Source of the DNA: Bordetella parapertussis
GTDB taxonomy: Bacteria; Pseudomonadota; Gammaproteobacteria; Burkholderiales; Burkholderiaceae_C
Direction of reading: 5' to 3'
NCBI GenBank assembly: GCA_945870575.1
Contig: CAMBSK010000022.1
Coordinates: forward strand, 1 to 45,774
DNA: 45,774 bases
Numbering within the stretch: the stretch's first letter is position 1; each line of letters begins with the position of its first letter. The translations under genes and the position numbers were made by a program. Under the pieces are notes generated by a model. The model saw nothing but the letters and a program-made list of their open reading frames with translations. It had not been told where the DNA came from and made no database searches. Below, piece after piece: positions 8,647 to 17,993 of this stretch.

Positions 8647-9546
8647 TCAGTCGGTTTGCAAGCGCGCCCAGGCTTCCTGGTATTTGTCGGAGGTCAGCGA
8701 TATCACTTCTTGCGGCAGGCCAGGGGCCGGTGCGCTTTTGTTCCAGGGGGCGCCATCGACTTGCGCGGTTTCCAGCCAGTCACGCAAATACTGTTTGTCA
8801 AAGCTGGGCGGGTTCGCGCCTTCCCGGTAAGCGTCGGCTGGCCAATAGCGCGAGGAGTCCGGCGTCAACACCTCGTCCATCAGCACCAAAGTACCTTCGG
8901 GACTGAGGCCGAATTCGAACTTGGTGTCGGCAATCACAATGCCTTTGGCGGCGGCGATGTCATACGCGGTTTCGTACAGCGCAATGCTGATGGTGCGAAT
9001 GCGCTCGGCCAGATCCGCGCCGATCATGTCCACCGTTTGATCGAAACTGATGTTTTCGTCGTGTTCACCGGCTGCCGCTTTGGCCGCCGGTGTGAAGATA
9101 GGCTCGGGCAAACGCGAGGCATTGTGCAAACCGGCGGGCAAGGGCACGCCGCAGACCGATTGCGATTGTTGGTACTCTTTCCAACCGCTGCCGGCCAGGT
9201 AGCCGCGCACCACGGCTTCGACGGGAATCGGTTGCAAGCGTCGCACCAGCATGGAGCGTTGCGCCACATAGGGACGCTCGGCATCGGACACCACAGATTC
9301 GGGCGCATCGCCGGTCAGGTGATTCGGGCAAATGTGGTGCAGTTTGTCAAACCAAAACAAGGCCATTTGCGTCAGCAATGCGCCTTTGCCGGGGATGGGC
9401 TCGTTCATCACCACATCGAAAGCGCTGATACGGTCGGAAGCTACCATCAGAATGCGGTCGTCTCCTACGGCATAGTTATCCCGCACCTTGCCGCGTGCCA
9501 GCAAAGGCAGTGAGCCCAGCGTGTGGGTGTGCAGCGCCAGACTCAA
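8647..9546 (-). CDS. purC: Phosphoribosylaminoimidazole-succinocarboxamide synthase (SAICAR synthetase)
   Basis: PurC joins CAIR and aspartate with ATP to form SAICAR, using the product of the PurE step encoded nearby. Family motifs include RGKVRDNY near residue 18, [11 protein letters not shown], the [16 protein letters not shown] block and DTKFEFG. The frame stays open to 9699, well inside fba, so the start needs a choice. A TTG at 9546 gives [21 protein letters not shown], a 299-residue protein of normal length, and overlaps the fba stop in the tetramer TTGA. This makes purC the third gene of pyk-fba-purC and likely translationally coupled to fba. Confidence 0.94.
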   Translation of the reverse strand: MSLALHTHTLGSLPLLARGKVRDNYAVGDDRILMVASDRISAFDVVMNEPIPGKGALLTQMALFWFDKLHHICPNHLTGDAPESVVSDAERPYVAQRSMLVRRLQPIPVEAVVRGYLAGSGWKEYQQSQSVCGVPLPAGLHNASRLPEPIFTPAAKAAAGEHDENISFDQTVDMIGADLAERIRTISIALYETAYDIAAAKGIVIADTKFEFGLSPEGTLVLMDEVLTPDSSRYWPADAYREGANPPSFDKQYLRDWLETAQVDGAPWNKSAPAPGLPQEVISLTSDKYQEAWARLQTD

Positions 9547-10607
9547 TTCACCACCTGCTCGAGCATGCCTTGCTGGTATTTGGCGGCCATCATTTGCAAG
9601 GGAGTATTTTTGATTTTGGCGGCTTGGCCTTCGCAGCCGAATTCCAGGTAGCGTTGTTTGCAAATTTGTTTGGCCGCTTCGCGTGCAGGCTTTAGCCATT
9701 CGCGGGCGTCGAATTTGTCCGGGTTTTCAAACAAAAACTGGCGCACGGCGGCTGTCATGGCTAAGCGAATGTCGGTGTCGATATTGATTTTGCGCACGCC
9801 GAATTGAATCGCTTTTTGAATTTCTTCCACCGGTACGCCGTAGGTTTCTTTCATGTCGCCGCCGAACTGGCGGATCTTGGTCAGCAAGTCCTGCGGCACG
9901 CTGGAGGAACCGTGCATCACCAAATGCGTGTTGGGAATGCGTTTGTTGATGGCTTGGATCCGGTCAATCGCCAGAATGTCGCCGGTGGGTTTGCGGGTGA
10001 ATTTGTAAGCGCCGTGGCTGGTGCCGATGGCGATAGCCAAGGCATCCACCTGTGTGCGCTGGACAAAATCAGCGGCTTGTTCGGGGTCGGTCAGCAACTG
10101 TTCGCGGGTCATGGTGGCGTCCGTGCCGTGGCCGTCTTCCTTGTCGCCTTTCATGGTTTCCAACGAGCCCAGACAACCGAGTTCGCCCTCCACGGTGATG
10201 CCGAGTTTGTGCGCCATCTTCACCACTTCGCTGGTCACGCTGACGTTGTAGTCATAGCTGGCAATGGTTTTGCCGTCGCCTTCCAAGCTGCCGTCCATCA
10301 TCACCGAGGTGAAGCCCAGGTCAATCGCGCCGCGACACACCATCGGGCTTTGGCCGTGGTCTTGGTGCATGACCAAGGGTACATGCGGGTATTCTTCGAC
10401 TGCGGCTTGAATCAAATGTTTGATGAACGATTCACCCGCGTATTTGCGCGCACCCGCACTGGCTTGCAATATCACCGGTGCACCGACCTCATCAGCCGCG
10501 GACATGACCGCCTGCACTTGCTCGAGGTTGTTGACGTTGAAGGCGGGAATGCCGTAGTTGTGTTGTGCCGCGTGGTCAAGCAGTTCACGCATTGAGACTA
10601 AAGCCAT
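9543..10607 (-). CDS. fba: Fructose-bisphosphate aldolase, class II
   Basis: A zinc-dependent aldolase interconverting fructose 1,6-bisphosphate with dihydroxyacetone phosphate and glyceraldehyde 3-phosphate in glycolysis and gluconeogenesis. At 354 residues it matches the CbbA/Fba type common in betaproteobacteria. The catalytic and zinc-binding HQDHGQ is at residues 81-86. AFNVNNLEQ lies near the start and GTSHGAYK further on. It lies between pyk (upstream, 42 bases) and purC (overlapping), so glycolytic and purine genes share a transcript here. Confidence 0.95.
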   Translation of the reverse strand: MALVSMRELLDHAAQHNYGIPAFNVNNLEQVQAVMSAADEVGAPVILQASAGARKYAGESFIKHLIQAAVEEYPHVPLVMHQDHGQSPMVCRGAIDLGFTSVMMDGSLEGDGKTIASYDYNVSVTSEVVKMAHKLGITVEGELGCLGSLETMKGDKEDGHGTDATMTREQLLTDPEQAADFVQRTQVDALAIAIGTSHGAYKFTRKPTGDILAIDRIQAINKRIPNTHLVMHGSSSVPQDLLTKIRQFGGDMKETYGVPVEEIQKAIQFGVRKINIDTDIRLAMTAAVRQFLFENPDKFDAREWLKPAREAAKQICKQRYLEFGCEGQAAKIKNTPLQMMAAKYQQGMLEQVVN

Positions 10608-10649
10608 GGTGGTTTCTTTCTAGTGACAAATAAAAAAACGGTGTCGGGC

Positions 10650-12083
10650 TCAGCCAACTTTGCAAATTTTCAACATGTTGGTGCCGCCGGGTGAACCCAT
10701 AGGCTCGCCGCAGGTGATGGCGTACACGTCGCCTTGGTTGACGATGCCACGCGACTTCAGGTGTTGCTCCGCTTGGTTCAGCGCGGTGTCGCGGTCGGTG
10801 CTGGATTCCACGAGCAAGGCGTGCACGTTGCGGTACAGCGCCATGCGGCGTTGCGTATTTTCGCGCGCGGTCAAAGCGTAAATGGGAATGTGAATGCGGT
10901 GACGGCTCATCCACAAAGGTGTTGAACCTGAATCAGTCAAGGCGACGATGGCCTTGGCACCGAGGTGATGCGCTGTGAACAGTGCGCCCATGGCAATGGT
11001 TTGGTCAATGTAGGTGAATGATTTGCCTGTGAAATCCGCGTCCAACGCAACCTCTCCGGCATCTTCTGCCGCGCGGCAAATTTGCACCATTTGTTGCACG
11101 GTTTCCAGCGGGTATTTGCCGACCGCGGTTTCCGCGCTCAACATGACAGCGTCGGTGCCGTCGAGCACGGCGTTGGCCACGTCGCTGACCTCGGCGCGAG
11201 TTGGCACCGGGTTGGTGATCATGCTCTCCATCATTTGTGTGGCGGTGATGGCAACTTTGTCCATTTCACGCGCCATTTTGATCATGCGTTTTTGCAAAGC
11301 CGGTACGGCGGCATTGCCGACTTCCACCGCCAGATCGCCGCGCGCGACCATGATGCCGTCGGAGGCGCGCAGGATTTCCTCTAAGTGAGGAATGGCTTCA
11401 AACCGCTCTATCTTGGCGATCAAACCCGGTTTGTGTTTGAACGGTTCGGCGGCCACGTTGCATAGCTGGCGCGCCATTTCCATGTCGGTAGCGTTTTTCG
11501 GAAAGCTGACAGCCACATAGTCGGCTTGGAAGGACATGGCGGTTTTAATGTCTTCCATGTCTTTGCCGGTGAGCGCCGGTGCGGTTAGACCGCCGCCTTG
11601 TTTGTTGATGCCTTTGTTGTTGGACAACTCGCCGCCCATCTTCACCGTGGTGTGGACTTGTTCGCCTTGCACCTTGCCGACCGTGAGCACGATCAAACCG
11701 TCATTGAGCAGCAGCAGATCGCCGGCTTTGACGTCGCGCGGTAATTCTTTGTAATCCAGGCCGACGCCGTTGATGTCGCCGGGCTCGGCGCGCGAGGCAT
11801 CCAGAATAAAAGCTGCCCCGGTTTCCAGCATGACCTTGCCTTCGGCGAATTTGCCGACGCGGATTTTCGGGCCTTGCAAGTCCGCCATGATGGCGACCAC
11901 GCGGCCGGCGCGTTTGGCGGCTTCGCGTACCAGCATGGCGCGATCCACATGGTCTTGGGCTTTGCCGTGGCTGAAGTTCAGCCGCACCACATTCACGCCG
12001 GCGCGGATCATGGCTTCAAGAATGGCGGGGTCGCTGGAGGCTGGCCCCAGGGTGGCAACGATTTTGGTGGCGTGGTGTGACAT
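10650..12083 (-). CDS. pyk: Pyruvate kinase
   Basis: The enzyme converts phosphoenolpyruvate and ADP to pyruvate and ATP, the last step of glycolysis. The 477-residue protein shows TKIVATLGPASS at the N-terminus, VRLNFSHG, the Mg/PEP-site MVARGDLAVE, and the MESMITNPVPTRAEVSDVANAV block. A GAGAT ribosome-binding site precedes the ATG. It is the first gene of pyk-fba-purC. The divergent gene beyond about 100 bases encodes a Crp/Fnr-type regulator; whether it controls pyk is not known. Confidence 0.96.
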   Translation of the reverse strand: MSHHATKIVATLGPASSDPAILEAMIRAGVNVVRLNFSHGKAQDHVDRAMLVREAAKRAGRVVAIMADLQGPKIRVGKFAEGKVMLETGAAFILDASRAEPGDINGVGLDYKELPRDVKAGDLLLLNDGLIVLTVGKVQGEQVHTTVKMGGELSNNKGINKQGGGLTAPALTGKDMEDIKTAMSFQADYVAVSFPKNATDMEMARQLCNVAAEPFKHKPGLIAKIERFEAIPHLEEILRASDGIMVARGDLAVEVGNAAVPALQKRMIKMAREMDKVAITATQMMESMITNPVPTRAEVSDVANAVLDGTDAVMLSAETAVGKYPLETVQQMVQICRAAEDAGEVALDADFTGKSFTYIDQTIAMGALFTAHHLGAKAIVALTDSGSTPLWMSRHRIHIPIYALTARENTQRRMALYRNVHALLVESSTDRDTALNQAEQHLKSRGIVNQGDVYAITCGEPMGSPGGTNMLKICKVG

Positions 12084-12190
12084 ATTTATCTCGGGCTGGA
12101 TCCGGCTATTGTCACACGCTCAAGCCCGCAAGTGAGGTGATTCTTCTGTGACAGGCAAGCAGTTGTGCATCCCTATTTCGTGAGTTTTGC

Positions 12191-12898
12191 ATGACCTTTT
12201 CTAAGTCGGGAGTGCGTAAAGTCACGCTCATGCAAACAGCAAACTATGTGATGGATGAATGGCAGGAATACGCGGCTATACCGGGCATGCAGGTGCTGGC
12301 GCGCCAGGGTCAGGTACGTCATTACCGCAAACACACCCTGTTGATTCAGCAAGGCGATACTGGGCATCAGCTTTACCTGGTTATGGCCGGGCGGCTGCGT
12401 GAATACGCCTTGTCCAACGACAGCCGTCCGCGTGAAATCACCTTGTTGCTGGTCAGCGCCGGTCAGTTGATAGGCGTGTCCGCCTTAGACGGCGGCCCGC
12501 ACTGCGCCAGCGTGGTCACGCTGACGTCGGCAGTGTGTTGTGTCATTTCTCGCGAATCGGCACTGGCCGTCATTCAACATTCACCTTCACTGGCCATGGA
12601 TTTGCTCAAACTTGCTTTACAAAGAGTGCGCATGGCCACCGAAACCACCCGCCTGGCCTTGTTTTCTGACGCTTACAGTCGCTTAAGCGCTTTGTTGCAA
12701 CGCTCAGACAGCGGTGACGAGATGTTTGCCGCCGATGCCAGGCGCTTGCCCATGACGCACGCACAGATCGCACAGCAAATAGGTTGCAGCCGTGAAATGG
12801 TCAGCAGAATCATGAAAGACCTGATCACCGGCGGGTATGTGGTGCGTGAGCCGGACAAGGTTTACCGCGTGTGCAAGCGCTTACCTGAGCGCTGGTAG
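12191..12898 (+). CDS. Crp/Fnr-family transcriptional regulator
   Basis: A 235-residue regulator with an N-terminal cyclic-nucleotide-binding-like beta-barrel (about 30-150, with LIQQGDTGHQLYLVMAGRLREY) and a C-terminal winged helix-turn-helix (about 185-225, MTHAQIAQQIGCSREMVSRIMKDL). No Fnr-type cluster of N-terminal cysteines is visible, so oxygen sensing through a 4Fe-4S cluster is unlikely. The ligand is unknown. The start may be 12191 or the internal ATG at 12230; neither has a strong ribosome-binding site. It is followed by a membrane fatty acid desaturase on the same strand. Confidence 0.85.
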   Translation: MTFSKSGVRKVTLMQTANYVMDEWQEYAAIPGMQVLARQGQVRHYRKHTLLIQQGDTGHQLYLVMAGRLREYALSNDSRPREITLLLVSAGQLIGVSALDGGPHCASVVTLTSAVCCVISRESALAVIQHSPSLAMDLLKLALQRVRMATETTRLALFSDAYSRLSALLQRSDSGDEMFAADARRLPMTHAQIAQQIGCSREMVSRIMKDLITGGYVVREPDKVYRVCKRLPERW

Positions 12899-13024
12899 GG
12901 GCAAGCTGCACAGTCAGTCTGGCAACAGCTTGATTGGCTACAATGCTTTTCGTGCTGAGCTTACGTCCTTGTGGCGGCCCAAGACTCAGAGCACTTGTCT
13001 TTTTGGTGCCATGCATCCCGCTTT

Positions 13025-14113
13025 ATGAATCCTATTGAACAACCTATTCCTCTGCAAGAGCCCATGCCCCACCGCAAGGTGATACGCGAGTGGCTGATTC
13101 CGCTTTCCGAACGTGTCACTGTGCGCGCCATGCTGTTGCTGGTATTGGATTACGCCGTTTGGGCGGCTTTGCTGACAGGCACCGTGTTGTTTGAAGCCTG
13201 GTGGGCCAAATTGCTGTGTGCCTTGGCCATGGGTTTCACCATCGGGCGCCTGTTCATCATCGGCCACGATGCCTGCCACCAAAGCCTGACGCCGCACCGC
13301 GGTCTGAACAAATGGGTGGGCCGCATTGCATTTTTACCCTCGCTCACTACTTTCAGCTTGTGGGACATCGGCCATAACGTGGTGCACCACGGCTACACCA
13401 ATCTCAAAGGTTTTGACTTTGTCTGGGCACCGCTGACCAGCGACGAATTCGCCAAGCTGTCTTTCGCCGGCCGCATGCTGGACCGCGCTTACCGCAGCGG
13501 CTGGGCACCCGGTTTGTATTACATGATTGAAATCTGGTGGAAAAAAATGGTGTTCCCCAGCGCCAAGGAAATGCCGACCCGCCGTCCTATCTTCATCAAA
13601 GACAGCTGGTTGATTACTGGTTTTGCGGCTCTGTGGATTGGCGGCGTGGTGGCTGCCGCGCTGGCTACCGACCAGAACGTTGCCTGGATTTTGCTGTTCA
13701 GCGTGGTCGTGCCGTTTTTGTTCTGGTGCGCCATGATCGGCTTCGTCGTTTACGTGCACCACACCCATGTGAAAGTGTCCTGGCACGATGACCGCAGCGC
13801 CTGGGCCAAAGCCCAGCCTTTTGTGTCCACCACCGTGCACCTGACTTTCCCGTTCAAAATCGGCGCGCTGATGCACCACATCATGGAGCACACCGCTCAC
13901 CATGTGGACATGAGCATTCCTTTGTACCGTTTGAAGCAAGCGCAAAGCAAGCTGGAAACCCTGTTGCCCGGACGCATCATCGTGCAACCGTTTTCATGGG
14001 GCTGGTATTTCCAGACCGCCCGCTCCTGTAAGCTTTACGACTTCACGCGCCAGTGCTGGACCGATTACAAAGGCCGCGCCACCAGCCAGCCGCCGGTCGG
14101 TTTGGCGGTCTGA
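13025..14113 (+). CDS. Membrane fatty acid desaturase
   Basis: A 362-residue integral membrane di-iron desaturase. The three histidine clusters are present: HDACH (81-85), HNVVHH (117-122) and HTAHH (288-292). Hydrophobic helices lie around 35-80 and 195-245. Family members insert double bonds into acyl chains of lipids; the position of the double bond cannot be told. The frame is open from a GTG at 12971, but the ATG at 13025 is the more natural start. A terminator-like hairpin follows. Confidence 0.88.
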   Translation: MNPIEQPIPLQEPMPHRKVIREWLIPLSERVTVRAMLLLVLDYAVWAALLTGTVLFEAWWAKLLCALAMGFTIGRLFIIGHDACHQSLTPHRGLNKWVGRIAFLPSLTTFSLWDIGHNVVHHGYTNLKGFDFVWAPLTSDEFAKLSFAGRMLDRAYRSGWAPGLYYMIEIWWKKMVFPSAKEMPTRRPIFIKDSWLITGFAALWIGGVVAAALATDQNVAWILLFSVVVPFLFWCAMIGFVVYVHHTHVKVSWHDDRSAWAKAQPFVSTTVHLTFPFKIGALMHHIMEHTAHHVDMSIPLYRLKQAQSKLETLLPGRIIVQPFSWGWYFQTARSCKLYDFTRQCWTDYKGRATSQPPVGLAV

Positions 14114-14133
14114 TTCAATAGGTTTTGATTGTG

Positions 14134-14156
14134 AAAGGCCTCGACAGGGGCTTTTT
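14134..14156 (+). terminator. Probable Rho-independent terminator after the desaturase gene
   Basis: AAAGGCCTC and GGGGCTTT can pair around a GACA loop, with one bulged base and one G-T pair. The stem is followed by T runs at 14152-14156 and 14162-14167. It lies between the desaturase stop and the sodC start. Confidence 0.5.
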
Positions 14157-14180
14157 GTTGCTTTTTTATAAGGACTCCAC

Positions 14181-14690
14181 ATGAAGAACTTGCTCGCCTT
14201 GTCCGTTCTAATCGCATGCGGCTTGAATGCAGCCAACGCAGACACCCGTGCCACCGTGCAAATGCAAGCCACCAAAGGCAACACAGCCAGCGGTACGCTG
14301 GAACTGGTCCAAAAAGGCGACCTGGTGTCTGTGACCGGGAAAATTGAAGGCTTGCGCGCCAACGGCGAGCACGGGTTTCATGTCCACGAAAAAGGTGACT
14401 GCGCCAGCGGTGACGGCATGGGCACCGGCGGCCACTTCAACCCCTTAGCCAAAACGCATGGCATGCACGGCCATGGTGAAACGCACGCAGGTGATATGCC
14501 CTCGCTCCTGGCCGACGCCAACGGCGTGGCGGTGATCAATTTTGAGACCACCAGTTTTAGCTTGTTGGATGGCAACCCGGCCAACGCCATCGGCCGCGGC
14601 ATGATCATTCACCGCGACCCGGACGACTTCAAAACCCAGCCCACGGGCAATGCCGGTCCGCGCATCAGCTGCGGCGTGGTCACGAAGTAA
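14181..14690 (+). CDS. sodC: Periplasmic Cu/Zn superoxide dismutase
   Basis: SodC converts superoxide to oxygen and hydrogen peroxide. The 169-residue precursor has a 20-residue signal peptide ending ANA. All metal-site residues can be found: Cu ligands His67, His69 and His144; bridging His85; Zn-site candidates His93, His102 and Asp105. Cys74 and Cys164 are placed to form the structural disulfide. A histidine-rich stretch after the bridging ligand (92-102) is more extended than in eukaryotic enzymes, as in many bacterial SodC. AAGGA sits eight bases before the start. It is followed by a strong bidirectional terminator. Confidence 0.95.
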   Translation: MKNLLALSVLIACGLNAANADTRATVQMQATKGNTASGTLELVQKGDLVSVTGKIEGLRANGEHGFHVHEKGDCASGDGMGTGGHFNPLAKTHGMHGHGETHAGDMPSLLADANGVAVINFETTSFSLLDGNPANAIGRGMIIHRDPDDFKTQPTGNAGPRISCGVVTK

Positions 14691-14723
14691 GACTTCAGCC
14701 AGTCGAACAGTTTTTTGAAAATG

Positions 14724-14750
14724 CAAAAGCCCCGCACAGCGGGGCTTTTG
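14724..14750. terminator. Strong bidirectional Rho-independent terminator
   Basis: A perfect 12-base stem, CAAAAGCCCCGC (14724-14735) and GCGGGGCTTTTG (14739-14750), closes a three-base loop. The A/T-rich outer arms supply a T run in both directions. It lies between the convergent sodC and pgk genes and should end both transcripts. Confidence 0.9.
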
Positions 14751-14790
14751 TTTGGTTGAGGCACGCTCAGTTGGAGCGCTCAGGACTTGT

Positions 14791-15984
14791 TCAGCCCGCC
14801 GCGCGCTTCATCAATATCTCAAACGCGGGCAAGGTTTTTCTTTCCAGCACTTCTAAGAATGCGCCACCGCCAGTAGAGATATAGCCTATGTCTTTGTCAA
14901 TGCCGTACTTGGCGATCGCGGCCAGCGTGTCGCCGCCACCGGCAATGCTGAACGCCTGAGATGTGGCAATCGCATGCGCCACCACCTTGGTGCCGTTCTC
15001 GAAAGACGCAAATTCGAACACGCCCATGGGCCCGTTCCACACAATCGTGCCGGCCGCTTTGAGTTGCGTGGCCAAGCGCGCAGCAGTGTCCGGGCCTATG
15101 TCCAGAATCAAATCGTCGTCGGCCACCGCGGTGGCTTTTTTCACTGTCGCTACAGCGTCGGCAGAAAAGGTTTTGGCACAAACCACGTCGGTGGGAATCG
15201 GCACCTCGGCACCGCGCGCTTTCATGGCTTCGATCACCGCTTTGGCCTCGCCGATCAGGTCCGGCTCGGCCAGGCTTTTGCCAATCTTCAAACCGGCGGC
15301 CAACATGAAGGTATTGGCAATGCCGCCGCCCACAATCAACTGGTCCACGTTGCGCGCCAGCGCTTGCAGGATGGTGAGTTTGGTGCTGACCTTGGAACCG
15401 GCGACGATAGCGGCCAGCGGGCGCTTCGGCGCAGCCAGCGCTTTGCTGATGGCGTCGATTTCGGCTGACAACAAAGGACCGGCGCAAGCCACAGGCGCGA
15501 ACTGCGCGATGCCGTAAGTCGTGCCCTCGGCGCGGTGCGCGGTGCCGAATGCGTCGTTGACATAAATGTCGCAAAGCGCGGCCATTTGGCGGGCGAGCGA
15601 TTCGCTGTTTTTCTTTTCGCCGACATTGACCCGGCAGTTTTCCAGCATCACCACCTGACCGGCGGCGACAGACACACCACCCACCCAGTCCGCCACCAGC
15701 GGCACATCCCGGCCCAGCAACTCGGCCAGGCGTTTGGCGACAGGGGCTAAGGAATCTTCGGGTTTGAACGCGCCTTCGGTCGGGCGACCCAAGTGTGACG
15801 TGACCATGACAGCGGCACCGGCGTCTAAAGCCATTTGAATCGCGGGCACAGATGCGCGGATGCGCGTGTCTTCGGAAATGCGGCCGTGGTCGTCAAAAGG
15901 CACGTTCAAGTCGGCGCGTATGAACACGCGTTTGCCACGGGCCAGGCCCTGTGCGCACTGATCGGCGAAGCGGATGATTTGCAT
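14791..15984 (-). CDS. pgk: Phosphoglycerate kinase
   Basis: Pgk interconverts 1,3-bisphosphoglycerate plus ADP with 3-phosphoglycerate plus ATP. The 397-residue protein has the N-terminal [12 protein letters not shown] substrate motif, TSHLGRP, and the C-terminal nucleotide-binding [10 protein letters not shown] and GGGDTLAAI segments. A GGAGACA ribosome-binding site lies just before the ATG. It is monocistronic here, ending at a shared terminator; in several relatives pgk and pyk are neighbours, and here they are about 3 kb apart. Confidence 0.96.
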   Translation of the reverse strand: MQIIRFADQCAQGLARGKRVFIRADLNVPFDDHGRISEDTRIRASVPAIQMALDAGAAVMVTSHLGRPTEGAFKPEDSLAPVAKRLAELLGRDVPLVADWVGGVSVAAGQVVMLENCRVNVGEKKNSESLARQMAALCDIYVNDAFGTAHRAEGTTYGIAQFAPVACAGPLLSAEIDAISKALAAPKRPLAAIVAGSKVSTKLTILQALARNVDQLIVGGGIANTFMLAAGLKIGKSLAEPDLIGEAKAVIEAMKARGAEVPIPTDVVCAKTFSADAVATVKKATAVADDDLILDIGPDTAARLATQLKAAGTIVWNGPMGVFEFASFENGTKVVAHAIATSQAFSIAGGGDTLAAIAKYGIDKDIGYISTGGGAFLEVLERKTLPAFEILMKRAAG

Positions 15985-16297
15985 GGGGTTTGTCTCCGTA
16001 TGAATTTTTCATGACATTTTAGGCGGAGGGGCTGAATGAAGGGGTCAATGTCGCAACAACATTTATTCTTTGTGGGAGGGTTTATTTGTGTGCTGGTTTA
16101 AGTGAAATTCGATGGAGAGAAGTTGCTTTTGAGTAGCTTGAGGAAATGCTGTACACGAACGCTATTGGGTTTTTAGGGGACATTTTTGATTCGCCCAGGA
16201 CAAGGGGTAAGCTAATTTTTATAAACTTGAATTGTGAATTAGGTGTAAGTGAGTGGTTTAGTGGTTGTTATCCAACACAGGCGCATGAAATGAAGAA
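15985..16297. other. Low-GC intergenic stretch upstream of brnT
   Basis: About 310 bases of lower GC content than the flanking genes. The pgk ribosome-binding site lies at its left edge. A GGAGGGG sequence precedes a 21-codon frame (from 16036) encoding a short hydrophobic peptide, but nothing else supports it. No RNA gene or mobile-element end is recognisable. The base composition suggests that it arrived with the toxin-antitoxin pair. Confidence 0.4.
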
Positions 16298-16600
16298 TTG
16301 CCGAAAAAACACCAATTAAGGTATATTTTCTATACTATAAATTTCTTCGAATTTGATAAGGCAAAGAGTTTGAATAATCGCTCGAAACATGGCATCGACT
16401 TTGTTGAAGCACAAGAGCTCTGGAATGACACTATGCTTTTGGAGATTCCGGCAAAGATGGAAGATGAGCCTAGGCATCTGGTCATTGGACTCATAAATGG
16501 AAAGCATTGGTCTGCAATCATTACTTATCGCGTTATGAATATTCGGTTGATATCCGTTCGTCGCTCAGGCACAGAAGAGGTCGCGCTTTATGAAAGCTAA
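16298..16600 (+). CDS. brnT: BrnT-family toxin (RelE-like ribonuclease)
   Basis: BrnT toxins are small RNases that inhibit translation and are neutralised by BrnA. The family pattern is visible: FEFDKAKSLNNRSKHGIDFVEAQELW, then RHLVIGLINGKHW, then RLISVRRSGTEEVALYE. The open frame starts at a TTG (16298), giving 100 residues, but about 16 residues precede the usual FEWD start. A TATACT box at 16331-16336 would even put the transcript start downstream of that TTG, so the start codon is unsettled. No in-frame ATG exists before the conserved region. Toxin precedes antitoxin, as in other brnTA operons, with an 11-base overlap. Confidence 0.78.
   Translation: MPKKHQLRYIFYTINFFEFDKAKSLNNRSKHGIDFVEAQELWNDTMLLEIPAKMEDEPRHLVIGLINGKHWSAIITYRVMNIRLISVRRSGTEEVALYES
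16321..16336 (+). promoter_or_regulatory. Putative brnT promoter -10 with inverted repeat
   Basis: TATACT at 16331-16336 resembles a -10 box, and GTATA-TTTTC-TATAC (16321-16335) forms a small inverted repeat over it. BrnA-type antitoxins repress their own operons by binding palindromes at the promoter, so this could be such an operator. Its position inside the longest possible brnT frame implies a later start codon. Confidence 0.3.
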
Positions 16601-16817
16601 AAAATTCGATCAGCAGTTTGATGATGGTGAGGACATCACGTCTTCATTGGATGTATCCAAAGCCAGGCGTGTGCAGCAAGCGCAAAAACGGGTGAATGTA
16701 GATTTCCCCGTGTGGATGATTGAATCTCTCGACCGCGAAGCCAGCAAGCTCGGCGTGACCAGACAGTCTGTGATAAAAGTTTGGCTGGCAGAAAGACTTG
16801 AAGCAACATCAAAGTGA
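16590..16817 (+). CDS. brnA: BrnA-family antitoxin (CopG-like ribbon-helix-helix)
   Basis: A 75-residue protein with an N-terminal toxin-binding arm and a C-terminal ribbon-helix-helix (about residues 34-72: VNVDFPVWMIESLDREASKLGVTR and QSVIKVWLAERLE). The VNVDFP strand would contact operator DNA. It overlaps the end of brnT by 11 bases, so the pair is coupled. The antitoxin should bind BrnT and repress the operon. Confidence 0.8.
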   Translation: MKAKKFDQQFDDGEDITSSLDVSKARRVQQAQKRVNVDFPVWMIESLDREASKLGVTRQSVIKVWLAERLEATSK

Positions 16818-16917
16818 TGTGTGCGTGAACGCACATTAATTAGTTAATGTTGTTAAAGCAAGCTTCACATATCCACCAAGCAACAAATTCTGTAAACCAA
16901 GCAGCGCTACAACAACA

Positions 16918-17256
16918 TCACCACCCCAAGCCAATGCGCAGTGGCAAATACACAGCCATGCCCACAATGATGGTGCCTAGCACCGCTTGACCCTGGCCGC
17001 GCTTGTAAAAATAAAAACCTGCACCAGCGATCGCGCCAAACAGCCGTGCGTCCAGCCATGTGGTCACCAAAGCGCCGTGGCTGACCAATATTTCCGGCGC
17101 CACCACAGCGGCCAGTGCGGCGATGGGTGCGTATTGCAAGCCGCGATGTGCCCATGACGGGAATGGCAATTCACGCTCTGAGATAAAGAAAAAACAGCGC
17201 GTCACCAGCGTGATCAAGCCAAGGCCTAAGGCGGTGAAAACTTCGCTCAGTTCCAT
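16918..17256 (-). CDS. azlD: AzlD-family branched-chain amino acid exporter subunit
   Basis: A 112-residue membrane protein with about four helices and the family features LVTRCFFF and PIAALAAVVAPEI. AzlD-type proteins pair with a larger AzlC-type subunit (as in BrnFE) to export branched-chain amino acids. The azlC stop and azlD start share one base (17256), showing tight coupling. It is the last gene of def-fmt-azlC-azlD. Confidence 0.85.
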   Translation of the reverse strand: MELSEVFTALGLGLITLVTRCFFFISERELPFPSWAHRGLQYAPIAALAAVVAPEILVSHGALVTTWLDARLFGAIAGAGFYFYKRGQGQAVLGTIIVGMAVYLPLRIGLGW

Positions 17257-17990
17257 CAGGAGTTGACCTTTTTACCGGCCAGCGGCGTTTGTTCAATCAC
17301 CACGCACACGGCGACCGCCGCTGCAATCGCCACCAGAATATTCAAACGCATGGGCAGGGCATAGGCAGCAACTGCGGCCGCGCCCGCCACCGCCAGCGAG
17401 ATCACGCGCATGCGCGTCTGGCAGAGCGAACACAAAATGCCAAATAGAGCCAGCACTCCGGCAAAGCCCAGTCCCCATTGCAGCGGCACTTGCGCGGCCA
17501 GCACAATGCCGGCCAGGCCAGAGACTTGCCAGCCGAACCAGTTCAAAAAACAGTTGCCGCTGAGGTAGGCCATTTCGCTACGCTGTCCTTCGCTGGTTTC
17601 AGAGGCTTGAGGGTAGGTGTGCACAAATTGCACATAGTTCATGTCGGCAATGAAATAGCCTATGCACAAACGCTGCCAGCGCGGCCAGGCCATCATGTAC
17701 TGGCGCAAATGCAAGCTGAACACCGCGAATCGCAAATTTACACAAAACGCGGTGGCCAATATCACCCACACCGGGGCACCGGCGACAAGCAGTGGAATAG
17801 CAGCCAGTTGCGCGCTGCCGCCGTAAATGACCAGCGTCATCAATGTGGCCATGGTCGGACTCAACCCTGCTTGCACCATGGCCACGCCGGTCATCAAGCC
17901 CCAGGCCCAGATGCCGGGCGCGACTTTGAGCGTGTCGACCATGCCTTGGCGAAAAGCGGGATGGCGGAAATTGGCGGGATCGAAAAACAT
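17256..17990 (-). CDS. azlC: AzlC-family branched-chain amino acid exporter subunit
   Basis: A 244-residue membrane protein of the AzlC/YgaZ family. Hallmarks include FRQGMVDTLKVAPGIWAWGLMTGVAMVQAGLSP-like N-terminal sequence, GGSAQLAAIPLL, and NLRFAVFSLHLRQY after the third helix. It forms the transport channel with AzlD. It starts three bases after the fmt stop on the same strand, so it is co-transcribed with the initiator-tRNA genes, although no functional link is evident. Confidence 0.88.
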   Translation of the reverse strand: MFFDPANFRHPAFRQGMVDTLKVAPGIWAWGLMTGVAMVQAGLSPTMATLMTLVIYGGSAQLAAIPLLVAGAPVWVILATAFCVNLRFAVFSLHLRQYMMAWPRWQRLCIGYFIADMNYVQFVHTYPQASETSEGQRSEMAYLSGNCFLNWFGWQVSGLAGIVLAAQVPLQWGLGFAGVLALFGILCSLCQTRMRVISLAVAGAAAVAAYALPMRLNILVAIAAAVAVCVVIEQTPLAGKKVNS

Positions 17991-17993
17991 GGA

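Noticed and set aside
16036..16101. A 21-codon frame with a good ribosome-binding-like GGAGGGG upstream of brnT
   Set aside because: It encodes a short hydrophobic peptide with no supporting evidence and may be chance in a low-GC spacer.
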